DNA of 64,000 nucleotides, taken from contig BCKC01000004.1 in assembly GCA_001600455.1 (NCBI GenBank), forward strand, positions 4,390,915 through 4,454,914. The letters are read 5' to 3'. The translations under genes and the position numbers were made by a program. The notes below the pieces were generated by a model that worked only from the letters and a program-made list of their open reading frames with translations, did no database searches and was not told the origin of the DNA. Source of the stretch: Endocalyx cinctus (Eukaryota > Ascomycota > Sordariomycetes > Amphisphaeriales > Apiosporaceae). Below are positions 22,552 through 34,315 of this stretch, in pieces (positions within the stretch are counted from its first letter, which is position 1; each line of letters begins with the position of its first letter).

Positions 22552-24406
22552 ATGTTATTCCAAATTGTTTTCATATGGCTAGCAAGCGTCCATGTATTTG
22601 GGTTTCCAACTGATGATGGACACAATATTGATTTCCCCCTTATCCCCGGTGTGCAGTTCCGTCGAGTGCGACGTGCAGCATCTTCACGAGACATTCAAGT
22701 TGTACCGGAGACCCGTCATGTCGTTCCGATCAAGAAACTTAATCGTCGAGACGGCGGCTCGTATTCCCATTCCGCGGTTAGTCGATTAAGCTGGATACAG
22801 CGCGATCATGGAGGAACCGGCTACGAGAATGTTACGATAGTGAACAAGCACGCGGCCGAATATGCAGTCTCGGTGTTCTTCAACAATATCCTCATGGATG
22901 TCATCGTCGATTCCGGATCCTCGGACACATGTACGCATTCAAGGATTATTGTTTCGACGCACCTACGTTTCAAGACTAAATCTTTATTGCTTTAGGGATC
23001 GTGGGTCCGGATTTCATCTGCACGGATGCGTTAAACAAGACCCTGGCAGCGGTTGACTGCGGGTTTGGACCCGTGTTTCCTGGTAGCTTTACCGGGAAGC
23101 CAATTCCCAATCAACACTTTTTCACCGCATATGGTGATGGTTCAGTTATTCAAGGCTGTATGTCATTCTTTTGACCCCCGCCCCACTCTTGCTAACAATC
23201 TCTAGTCATGGGATATATGGTGAGTTAATTGTGATCCCGCGTCGCTTGCACATTGCATCCTGTATACCACGAGATTGCCTTGATTGAACATTTGCATATA
23301 AACTATAAAGTAGACGGGTCATCGGTGCTCTTTGGACAATTGGTGGTTGCCGGCCACTAATCTTTACCTGGACAGGATGTCGAAATCGCGTCAATCCTAG
23401 TTCAGGGACAAGAAGTAGCAATTGGCACTCGAGGTATTTGGAACGGTATGCTCATTCCAGAAAGACCAGAACGATAGGAAACATGTACCAAAGAAAGATA
23501 TTTTTTGGTACTTTTAGACCCCAACTAGAGGATATACTTACTTTAATGCGGACAGGGAATAATGTAACGTCTGGTGTTCTTGGACTGGCTTATCCATCTC
23601 TCACCAGTGCGTACTGGGGTAGCAATCCAGATTCCGGTGGCTCATTTGTTCCCGTATCATACCCACCGTTGTTCACCACAATCATGAATCGCGGCCTCGC
23701 TCAACCGTACTGGTCCATCGCCATCGATCGGGGAACGTCTACTGGTCTCATCGGGTTCGGCGGATTGCCCCCCGTGGACGTCTCAAAGAGCCGTCTAGCT
23801 TCAGCTCCAATAATCATCGTAAGAACGCTTGAAGAACAAAAGCGCTTCATGAATTCATGTCTTAACAAACACTGCAGGCCGATCTTATCAGTAAGCCTAG
23901 CACTGCTTCTCAGCTGTCTTTCTATACTTTCGTACCCAATGGGATCAAATACGGTCAGACCACATCGTATTCACAGTATCCATATATTATCGACAGCGGT
24001 ACTACGTTGATATACCTTCCCCCGGGTAAGAAATCAATTCCAACGCGACACCATCGTCATGTCACGTCGATATGAAGCTAAATGCTTTTTAGACTTGGCC
24101 GACGCCGTCAACGAGGCTTTCGACCCACCAGCTGCGTATATGTGGGAACATGGAGCCTACTATACCGGGTGTACGGCAAGCCCGCCAACTTTTTCTATAG
24201 TCATCGGCGGCGTAGAATTTACCGTCAACCCAAAGGATATGCTGGACCCGGATGCGAAAGATCCTGATCTCGGCCTTTGCCAAACAGCAGTCACGACTGG
24301 CGGCAGCGGGCCGTACGTCCTAGGAACTAGGTTTCTCGCCAACGTCGTCGTGGGGATGAACATTGGAACGGGGTATATCGATTTTTTCAGCCGTGAGTTT
24401 TACTGA
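22552..24406 (+). CDS. Secreted aspartic protease (pepsin family A1)
   Basis: Seven exons (22552-22930, 22996-23157, 23206-23219, 23376-23445, 23556-23818, 23878-24025, 24093-24406) all join in phase and give 449 residues. A hydrophobic signal peptide (MLFQIVFIWLASVHVFGF) and a propeptide with a dibasic RR at about residue 70 precede the enzyme. The first catalytic motif is VDSGSSDTW, whose Trp is built across intron 1. The flap region is TAYGDGSVIQG and the second catalytic motif is IIDSGTTLIYLPP. Later come TFSIVIGGVEFTV and a C-terminal GTRFLANVVVGMNIGTGYI, the typical pepsin end. It is predicted to be exported and to cleave proteins at acid pH. The 14-nt exon 3 is unusual. There is no GPI-like tail, as the protein stops soon after the catalytic core. 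Confidence 0.88.
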
Positions 24407-27405
24407 TCGACATATAGATAGCTGCGTTGGGAAGCCTGGGAATTCGGAAACGCTGCTGTTGAGCGTTATGAGAAAATGCTCAAACCATGATATCCACGTA
24501 ATTTCTTACCATGTGGATACTGGCGCACTCTTGTTTGCTTTTGTTGTTTCATTGCCGCGCTGTGACAAACACCCACCTAAAGAACATGGAGATTGAACGC
24601 AGCCATACGGGGCTAGAAGTGGAAACCTTAGCACAATCCCACGCTAAATAGTTGTGGGCGCCATGCACTTGGTACTTGGTCCCGGTGACGCAATTGGAAG
24701 AAAGGAAGAAAAAAAAAAGTGTGGCAAGGGGGCAGAATCGTATTAGTTAGGTATTTATTAAATTAACTTCTCATGAAGACGATGCACCGAGCAGCTGTGC
24801 AACTTCTGATTGAAACGTAGTCAAACCGAGTTTGATTGATCTTAGATCTGAAATTTACCTTGCGCATATATGCAGGTTAGGTATCTGTGAGCAACATTTG
24901 GTACTTAACGGGCGAATAGTAAAAGCGGGATTTGTTTTCCCTTCTGCTGCGGCATCCCCCAGTAATCCATGTAAATTTTCTAAATTTCGTCATTTCAATC
25001 AACGAGACATATGCCCGCACGTGGATTCCTCTGTCTGATGAATGAATGAATGGAAAAGGGAAAAATTCTTTGGTAGTCGTTGTAGATAAGCCTGCCCTTC
25101 GCCAAGTTCTTTATTTTCTTACGGCGAAATCCTGGAATCATTGTTTACTGACGATTACCACCAATTCTTTTTTCCCCTCTTTAGGGTTCATTAATCTAGA
25201 TTACTCTATATCTATATAGAACTACATCCCTTCTATTTACAGGCAAACGATTTTCGCAATAGCTTCTCTATGGTAGCATTCTGCATCGTCCTACGGAGTA
25301 CTTACGTAGAAGGTCGCAGTAAAGCCCACCCCCACTCAACTCCGATTTCCAGGGAATAGACAAAAATACCCTGGCCAAGAAAAAAAAAAAAAAGGAACAG
25401 GCAAAAAAAAAAAGTTACCAACGGACGACCGGCAACGACTTCTGACCATTTTAAAAAAGATATTCTTAATCGATGCAATGAGAGGTGTCGTAGCAGGAAG
25501 AAGTCAACCCTTAAGGGGCCATGCATGGAGTTTCTCCAAGGTACGTTTCAAAATACGTTGCTCTCGGAGACGCGTCGCAATCTCGCTGTCTCTTCCTTTT
25601 TTCTTCTTCTTAAAGTCTCGCGCGCGTGTCTGGTCCGAGTCCCGAGTGGTCTCATGATTTCGTAATTATTTTTATTTGCCTACCTATTATCCTCTGAAGA
25701 GTAATCATCGTGTGGAACTTTTGATGAATATGGTTGATGATGTGTTTCCAATAATCAAGCCTGTTCGCAGAAGTCCCTTCGACTCATTGGATCTTACTAA
25801 ATGTCAAAATCTCTCCCTTGTCTTTATCCTTCATCTTCTCTACGGATCACCAACATTCTGGAATCCCCCTTTGAGACCAAAAAAAAAGGGACAAAAGAAC
25901 CCTTGAAATATCCTAGTAATGGATTTAAAAAAAAAAAAAGTTTCATTCTTTTACGCTTTGTGACATGATAAATGAACTTTCATTTATTCTCTCTCCACTA
26001 AGTATCTCCAGTGAGAGAGAGAGAGAGGCGCACAGCTCTTGCGCTAACAATTCGATACTCTGGCGGTGTGCAGTGTGCGTTGGTATTGCAGCAGGGTCTT
26101 TTCTAACCTAGGAAGCATCCAGCGACAAGTGTCCTATGGCCTATTCGAATTCATATGTCGTGTTCAATTTTTTTTTTATTCAAGTGGAAAAAAGAAAGGA
26201 AACAAAAAAAAAGAAGATCCATCGAGTTGTTTGGAGCTGCGAAACAATAATAAATAAATTATTTCAACATGACTCGCGACCCTCTCTTGTATCTGAAAAT
26301 GGAATCATGATTGGCTTGGCGGTATTTGACAACCCGAGGAAGATGGAAGAGATGTTCGTCCCGCGTCTTGGTGTTACCCTTGATGATGCGGCAATGGACG
26401 GCCCATCCAGGGGCAACTTTAAACCATTCCGTACTACCGAATCAACTAAGCGGTTGTTGTTTTACTCCGAATTTGTCTTTGTCGCGTGTTGTTCTCTAAA
26501 ATTCCGCTTTTTTTTTTTGTGTGAAGTTAGTCCCTAATTACATCATACTCTTTTTGAGTAGGTCCTTAAAATGAATATAGGCGATACGATGAACATCGTG
26601 AGACAAACAAACCTTCAATACATATTATGAACTACTCTTTCTTATGGTTCAAGAAAAAAAAAAGAGAAAAGAAAAGTAGAAGAAAGAGACATAAAGAGAG
26701 TTTACTAAATTTGAATATGTACACATACCTAGGCTGTTAGGTAGTATAGGAACATCAAAAACCCTTGCCAATGCGGGGTGATGCATATTTTCAGCCAGGG
26801 ATTTCCCTAATCTACCTTAAAAGTTGTTAGATTTTCGTGACTTTTGGTTATTCAAGTGGAAAGCCGAAGTGAGAACAGAACTTTTTGATGATCTGGATTC
26901 CTAAGAATTCCGAGTGATGACGAGAATCGTCATGTACTTTAATTTCCACTTACTAGGCGTTGCTAGGTATTCCACATTACACTAGGTGGAATATTTTGAA
27001 ACATTTTCTTACATGACACATCTTTACGTTTTTTTCATTTCTCTTTTGCTATTTTTTGCTTTTTTTTTCTCCCTCTAAAGTGGAGGTTAACTTCTCCAAG
27101 AGTTCCCTTTAACTTCGCCGGCTGTTACCCGAACTAAATTTGATCAGCTGGGCAATGGTTCTTTTAGCGGTCTCCATCTACCCGGAGAATTCGTCTTTAC
27201 CATATACCGCCCCATAGCATGATAAACCAGATCCATTTATCTACACCTTCACTTTACTTGGTTCCTCCACCGCTTCTTTATTCAATCCTTTTCTTTTTCT
27301 AAAGGCATACGATTTCGTCATTGTTACAATTCCTTATTCTCTCTTTGCCTCACATGATTCTAGCCTATCTTCGTCGCATTGTCGTAGACCAGGAAAGTTG
27401 GCAAA
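24407..27405. other. Intergenic, 3.0 kb, with low-complexity tracts
   Basis: It contains many homopolymer A/T runs, a (GA)n microsatellite at 26013-26027, and pyrimidine-rich sequence (27040-27075) upstream of the fructose-2,6-bisphosphatase gene. The frames at 25302-25526, 25676-25906 and 26136-26537 cross homopolymers and show no family features. Confidence 0.5.
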
Positions 27406-28984
27406 ATGGCACGGGGCACTAACGGTCGTGGTGTTCAGGTTGAAGACACCAAGATCTGCGTGGTGATGGTTGGCTTGCCAGCACGTGGAAAGAGTTATAT
27501 TGCCCAAAAAGGTAAATTTTATCGCTTTTCCTTTTTGTATCTATTTTCTTTTCCCTTATTCCAATCGCTTGGGTCGCCAATTGACTTCGGCATATCCATA
27601 CCTAAAAAAAAAGCCATGTATACAGGCATAGGAGCCCACACCAACTAACTTTTCTTCTCTCTCTATAGCTCAACGATACCTCGCTTGGCTCTCGGTTGAT
27701 GCTAAGACATTTAATGTCGGTAATTATCGAAGACACGATGCACCTCAACCTTCCGCCGACTTTTTTGACACAAGTAATGCCGAGGGCGAGCGTAGACGTC
27801 GCGCCGCGGCCGAAGCGGCTATTGCCGACATGCTAGGGTGGTTTAGACAGGGTGGTGTCATCGGCATCTTAGATGCGACTAACTCGACTAAAGAACGCCG
27901 GAAGTGGGTCATGGACGTATGTACACGGGAGGGAATTGAAGTTCTCTTCGTCGAATCTAAATGTGATGATGAGGACATGATCATGGCCAACATACGGGAC
28001 GTCAAGACAACCAGCCCCGATTACCAAGGCCAGGACCCGGAAGAAGCTGCACAAGACTTCCGTAACCGCATAAAAAACTATGAGAAGGTATACAAGACCA
28101 TCGATGGAGACGGTGATGAGAGTAATTACACATACCTCAAGATCATGGATGTCGGAAGCCAAGTTATTATCAACCGCATACAAGACTACCTGCAAAGCCG
28201 GGTCGTCTATTACCTCATGAATCTACACATTCGACCTCGTTCCGTCTGGCTATCGAGACATGGAGAGTCGTTATACAATCTTTACGGGAGGATTGGTGGT
28301 GACGCCGATCTTTCGCAGCGTGGACAGCAGTACGCTAAGAAGTTGCCCGATCTTGTTCGTCAATCTGTTGGGGTAAGTCAAAGACATCTTCGTTTCCCTT
28401 TTTTTTTCCCCGCGCAAACTCCAGCAGAGCTAACCGACTGCTTGTCCAAATAGGATGACCGACCCCTCACAGTATGGACTTCCACATTGAAGCGTACCAT
28501 CCAGACTGCGCGATTCCTACCCGAAAATTATAACCAATTACAATGGAAGGCGTTGGACGAGCTGGATGCCGGTGTCTGCGATGGTATGACGTATCAAGAG
28601 ATCAAAGATGTCTACCCTGAAGACTTCGTCGCTCGAGACGAAGACAAGTACAACTACCGATACCGGGGTGGGGAGTCCTATCGGGACGTGGTTATTCGCC
28701 TAGAGCCCATCATCATGGAACTGGAACGGTCCGAGGATATTCTCATCGTTACCCACCAGGCCATCCTGCGCTGCATCTACGCCTACTTCATGAAGAAGGA
28801 TCAAGCCCAGAGTCCCTGGATGAACGTGCCGCTTCATTGTCTGATTAAACTCACGCCCCGCGCCTACGGCACCGAGGAGATCCGCTACCAGGCCGACATC
28901 CCCGCCGTTAGCACTTGGCGCGGCAAGGGGAGCACGGCGAAGCACGAGGATCCTACCCCCGAGTCCAACATGTCTCACGGGTAG
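27406..28984 (+). CDS. FBP26: 6-phosphofructo-2-kinase / fructose-2,6-bisphosphatase, short form
   Basis: Exons 27406-27511, 27669-28372 and 28454-28984 join in phase into 446 residues. The N-terminal half is a 6-phosphofructo-2-kinase fold with P-loop GLPARGKS (residues 23-30) and the GVIGILDATNST segment. The C-terminal half is a histidine-phosphatase domain with WLSRHGESLYN (catalytic His near residue 233), a TLKRTIQTARF substrate segment, and the second His in VTHQAILRC. The enzyme makes and/or removes fructose 2,6-bisphosphate, the cytosolic signal that sets glycolysis against gluconeogenesis. The length matches yeast FBP26 (about 450 residues) rather than the long PFK26 type, hence the symbol; which activity dominates cannot be told from sequence alone. 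It ends in a short polar tail (HEDPTPESNMSHG). This is a core gene, not part of the metabolite cluster. Confidence 0.92.
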
Positions 28985-30017
28985 ATGTGTTGTCACCTAT
29001 CCCTATTCTTACGGCAGCGGGCTGCTTGACGGCTCTCGAATGGCCATACGTACGTTTGATAATTAAATTCTCTGTAACATCAATTTTAAAAAAGTCATAT
29101 TTGGCCCAGCCAGTCCCATGTCACAACAAAGCGAAGTGTATTCATTATACACTCGTTTAATTAAATAGAACGAAAACTCGTTACAAAAAAAAAATATTGG
29201 GACGAATGGGGGGATTCACCACTCACACAACATCTCTATGTTTTTAAAGAGGGAAACAGAAAAAAAAAAGTAAGGAGGTTAAGGAAATAAATATCGGATG
29301 ACTAGAAAGGCGGCGATCATTACGGGACTGGACCGGGATGGGATGGCTTGGGAGGGAAAAGGCCATAACACAGTGTCAACAAACATGTCGGTTTTGACAT
29401 CTTGTTCCTATCAATCTCGTATGCAGCGTAAAATATCGTCGATTGAGTTATGATTGAAAAATAAAATGAAAGAAGATGAGATGGTTCGTGTTTTACGTTG
29501 ATTTAGAAATAAAAGCGCTTGCGTATATGCAGTATGGGGTGGTGTGGTGTGAGGTATTTTGTGCGCCTAAAAAATGGGGCCCCTATATCAGCCAAATATA
29601 ATTTATATCACCATCTACTTACTTCCCTGGCCAAGGAAAGTAAAATAAACATAAAATAGAAAGGACGAAATAAGATGTATGGTAAATTAGGTGGATATTC
29701 GATTGCTCGAGAACCAGAGAACGAGTATGTTGAATACCCGCCGTCTGTTTAAAGAGTAGAAAGAATAAGATTGTCTGGTATATACATCATTACTCTCAAG
29801 CCGCTTCTTCTTCCGCCCGTCATTAAATCTCTTACTCAACTCGACACATACAACCTTACGGCGCCAAGCGGTTCCGAGTAAAAGTAAAAAAACTCCGAGG
29901 CGACCTAATTAGCCGGGAATGAGATCGAGCTTGAGCAAACGAACCAACGGCGGAAGTGAAGAAGAAACGAACCCCCGCAGTTCTTCCTACCTTCCTTTCT
30001 TTTTTTCTTCCCTTCCC
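28985..30017. other. Intergenic, convergent 3' ends
   Basis: The 3' flanks of the plus-strand bisphosphatase gene and the minus-strand secreted-protein gene. It is AT-rich with scattered A tracts. No gene, repeat or RNA was recognised. Confidence 0.5.
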
Positions 30018-30798
30018 TTAACACACGTCGTAGTTAGGCAGAGACTCTCCCTCGTAGATGAAGCCGGCCTCCCACTCGGGCGAGTCCTCGCCGACGATGG
30101 TGCCGACCTGACCCGAGGCGACGCACAGCGCGTTGGCCGTGTCGAGCTGGTTGCCGATGAAGTCGGTCGTCGTCGAGAGCTGCTCGCACAGGGAGCAGAA
30201 GAAGCCCCAGCAGGAGCTGTACTCGAACAGGAGGCAGGCGCCGGGCGATATCGAGAGGGCCTGCCCGGCCGCGTACACCTGGTTTACGACGACGGTGCAG
30301 TCGTCGCTCGCCGGGGCCGGACTCTTTTATTTCTGCGGGTTAGCGGGTGGTAATTACGACGGTATCGACGATAAGAAGGGTACCGGTTCGAGGAGAAAGA
30401 AAAGAAAAAGAAGGAAAGAGAAAGGAGAAGGGGTAAATATTTACCGAGTTAGCGCACTCGTAAAAATCGTTGATGCTGAACTGACGGGCTTCCGCCGCTC
30501 GCTTCCGCATCTCCATGACCTCGCGACGACCGACGAGATCGCGACGGGTCAGCGGCTGGAGCGGGGCGCCTGGGTCGTCCTCGTCTATCCGGTCGCTCGG
30601 GAGCTTCTGCAGGTTCGCGCGCGACATGACCATCTCCGGCTTGCCGGTGGAGGTCCTGTAGCCCGAGGGCGCGCCGGGAGGGACGTTGACTCCCGTGAGC
30701 CCGGCGGGGCCTGCGTACGGTACCGGTCGGCGCACGGGTTTACGATCTGCCGCCGCGACCAAGCCTACTAAGGCGGTGATGGTGAATATGAATTTCAT
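30018..30798 (-). CDS. Secreted Cys-rich protein with propeptide
   Basis: Exons 30798-30445 and 30323-30018 join at phase 0 and give 219 residues. MKFIFTITALVGLVAAADRK is a clear signal peptide. A Pro/Arg-rich propeptide (residues ~20-105) carries dibasic sites, notably RRE and KRAAEARQ, that suit a Kex2-type protease. The Cys-rich part follows: FYECANS, then DDC, GAC, SSC, FFCSLC, LC and a terminal YDVC, eight in total, enough for four disulfides. The downstream exon is GC-rich and the antisense frame there is only a shadow. I do not recognise the family; it resembles Pezizomycotina small secreted proteins, and a role at the cell wall or as an effector is inference. Confidence 0.75.
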
Positions 30799-33700
30799 AT
30801 TTGAAGACGAAAGAGAGATGAAGGATGAAGGATGAAGAGAAAGGAAACAGAGAATATTAGGTAATGAGGTGAGTGGATTGTAGTTCTCGATGCAAGGCAC
30901 TGGAGGGAGAACAGAGGCGCGCGGTAGGCTTTATATATATTGCCCGCCACGAGATTATATATTACCCTGCATGCAGTCGTGGATCGGTCATGCAGAAATA
31001 AATTCCACCATATATAACCATTCCCAGCTCTAGAACCTACCAATTAAAGTGTCATGGGTTCCTGCCCTGGTACACTTTGACGATGGACCGCAGTCGAGGT
31101 CAGATTACCGTCCGACTTTTTCATGCTTTTCAAATTGGTGCTTACGATTTTATGTTCCTTCGCTTCCCCATTCTAGCGTATCACTATCCGACTTGCCGTC
31201 CCTGCTGTCCGAAGTCTGCCGATACCATCCAATCTTGGCTCTCCCCTCCCCCACTGGGTAGTCCAATTGAGGACATTGTAAGGCAGGCCCAGCTGCAGCT
31301 CAGCCGTGTTCTAGTGCGAGGGCTCACACCACCTCACTCGCATGAGAACCATCATACCGAGGTTGGCCAGCAGGGTTAGGCGTACGATGATACGCGGTCA
31401 GCAGAAAGAAAAAGAAAAAAAAAACCAGGCTCGAGTGGTTAGTTCGTCGCATCGACGCTCGTAGCAGCTACCACATTGAGAAGGGTTCTCGCGGTGGTGT
31501 GACATAACGTTACAGCAGCAGTGCCGTCTCTCGAGCGTAACGGGGCTTGGGGAAAGCGGTAAAAGGGGATTCTAGTATGGCCGAAATTGGTGGTGGTGCC
31601 TACGTGGAGACAAGGAGCCAATACCATCAAAAGAAACCAAAAATAAGTCATCAACCTCTAAAAAAGAAAAAAACTTGGATTCCCCGAAAAGGTATGAAAA
31701 AAGGACGGAGAGGGGCTTTAGGCCGACGAGGAGTTTGAAATTGCAAGCACTAAAAGGAAAAAGTGGAAGATAAACTAGATTGTCGAAATGTATATGAAAT
31801 AAAGGAAAGATGCAGGGGACAGATATTGAAGGCTTGACCAACAGCTCGGAGGCTCTTAATAAACCAGCTCCGTTGGCATGAATTGCGAAGCTATTATCCA
31901 GGTTAAAGGATATTAAAAACGGGCGAAGCGGTCGATCCAAAGTTAAAAATTTCCATCTGACTGACCACGAACAAACGTAATAAAGAAGCGGCACTACAAG
32001 TGTTTATTTTTAGAGCTTCGCATTTCGTTTAAATGGGCGGGAGCGCGTGTGCAATATGAAGGCGCGAGGGAAGCGAGAGACCCCGAGGGGTCTCAATGCG
32101 AGCCAGACCAGGCTCGAATTTAACCGGCAGCTTTATCCAGCGTGAGACGTTACCCTCCTTCGACGCACACCAGCATAAACGAGGAGAAAGATTTGAATGA
32201 GCAAGAAGATGGTATACCAGAAAGTACCCGAGAAACTGGAAGGAATGGTATGTAATTTAATTCATTGAAAAAGTGGTGGTGCATGGAGCATGTAACATGT
32301 CATCGGCCCCTTCTCGTCGAGAAAACAAAGAAGACGATGGTGGCTCAGTTGCGACTTTTTTACGATGCTTACTCCTCCATAATCCCGTCGAGGTAGCTTC
32401 AACATTGAAAATTGGTAAGAGAAGAATTATATATTATTCGTTAAATGTCGAGATATTGATTTTCGTGAGAGATCGAACTTTTGGTCTTGGAGGAGTAAAC
32501 ATGTTTCTACCTAATAAATAGTTTTGATTGATTACCAACGATTAGTAGTTACCAATGAGAAGAGAAGAACAAAGTTCCGGTCAATGAAATGATGACTTCC
32601 AGATTGTCACGATGCTCCGGTGAGTCTGGACTAAAATAGAAATGTCTTTATTGGAAAAAATGTTTAAATAGAAACTCACATACGATCATGTGTTTTGATT
32701 GTCGCCTACGAATTTACGACGAGTCCTACAAAAAAGAAATAAATTGATACAGATGAAGTTTATATAAGCTAACTGGTTAATATATGTGCGGAATATCAAT
32801 TCATCCGGGGACTCATGGAGTAATGATTACTCGAAGCAGCACCTTCATTTCATACTTACTTAAGGAGTTAATAATATTGTGTTCGTGTTGGGCATATGAA
32901 GACTTGAAAGCAGACGGCATCCGTGGTTGGTTGTACTCTTTCCGAATGCTCCCCACACTTGACCTAGACTAGAGTGTCGTGATATGCGCGCCTCAAAAGA
33001 GTCGTAAATAACTGTCAACTTACTTATAATTTAGAGCTTTATATTCATGGTGATTCGATGAACTGAATTCAGATTTTATACCCGTTGACTTTGTTATAGA
33101 TTATATCCGTTTGAGCGAAATAAATTTCATTGATGCTTATGCTCAAAGGGACTCTGAACTGTACTTATGATAGTGCTTTGTCAGATGTCCCCTGACAACT
33201 ACCTGTTCCATCAAGAGGCGGGGTTCGTATAACAGTATCACGGGGCGCTCAGAAAAAGAAAAACACAACATAATCGGAATATATACCCAACTGCTATCGA
33301 CTCCTTATAATAGTATAGTGGCGAAAGTAATCTCTAGGTTAGTATCTTGTCGATAAAAGATTGTGTTCCACTGTAGCAAATGGATGTAAAAGTGATGGAG
33401 ATTATGGTATGATGTAGTTGTTGGAGGTTTGATAGTTGAGAAATGGGGTAAAGGTCCACTATATCTATGCCGGGCAGGCAGCCGGGCCGGGGTCAAAGAT
33501 GTTAGGGTGATATGGCCCCATATTTAAGGAGACGATCAGGACGATCTTAGCGTGGTTTTTCTCCAGCGTCGGCGTTGTAGTCTTGTAAATAAAACGTATA
33601 GAAATATACATCAAGTATATATCGGTTTCTATAAGATATCCTTACTTTTTATGTTGCTTATGGTGAGCTAACGTATTTAATTCCAGAATAAGTGTAGTTT

Positions 33701-34315
33701 AGTGAGTTGTCAATTCACTCAATATGCAGTTGGGAACTGCGATTTGCACATATGTAAGATATTACATTTTCTACTACCTGTCTGCCTGTCAACCCTGTAA
33801 CGCGGCCGACTCGTCAGATTAGATAACGGACATATATCGGTCTGTGCACTCCACTGATGAGAAATAATTAGTGAAACTCCCAGCGAGTATAATTGGTTGA
33901 ATACAGCGACAACAATGCACTATCCGTATACACCTAAGCATTGGTGGTTAATTAGTTTTATCTTCAAATAATTCAAAAAGAGAGAGAGAGAGAAACTCAC
34001 ACGAGATTCCGTTATTTATTTAAAATGTACTACACGTAACTGGTATTTTCCTCGTTATCGACTTGAATGTAAAGTTTTATGTTAATAAGTAAAATTGGTG
34101 GTCAGCACTAACTTATAATTCGTAAGCATTAATGGACTTGAAGCTTTACAACGGTGAAATTGTTATACCTTGATGATGACGATTATATGGTTCCCTGCTT
34201 TTTAATGCGGGTTTAATTATATAAGAAGCTCTATATTCCATCGACGGAACTTGACAACTCTTAAATTAGTCGTAAGCATTCAAATCTCTTCACAAAAAAA
34301 AATATCCTAATCATA
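30799..34315. other. Gene-poor 3.5 kb interval
   Basis: The promoter side of the secreted-protein gene and upstream region of the P450. Frames at 31049-31379, 31572-31994 and 32273-32521 have no motifs. The visible structures are the paired hairpins at 32077-32116 and a (GA)n tract at 33980-33993. Confidence 0.5.
32077..32116. repeat. Two adjacent perfect inverted repeats
   Basis: GAGACCCC-GA-GGGGTCTC (32077-32094, 8-bp stem) is followed after four bases by CGAGCC-AGACCA-GGCTCG (32099-32116, 6-bp stem). Both are GC-rich within an AT-leaning intergenic region. Function is unknown: possibly a structured RNA, a repeat end or chance. Confidence 0.45.

Noticed and set aside
26136..26537. A 133-codon plus-strand frame
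   Set aside because: It crosses several homopolymer A and T runs, has no motif, and looks like intergenic sequence.
29919..30771. Long plus-strand open frames of 144 and 212 codons
   Set aside because: They are antisense to both exons of the secreted Cys-rich protein, whose signal peptide, splice sites and Cys pattern are much stronger evidence.
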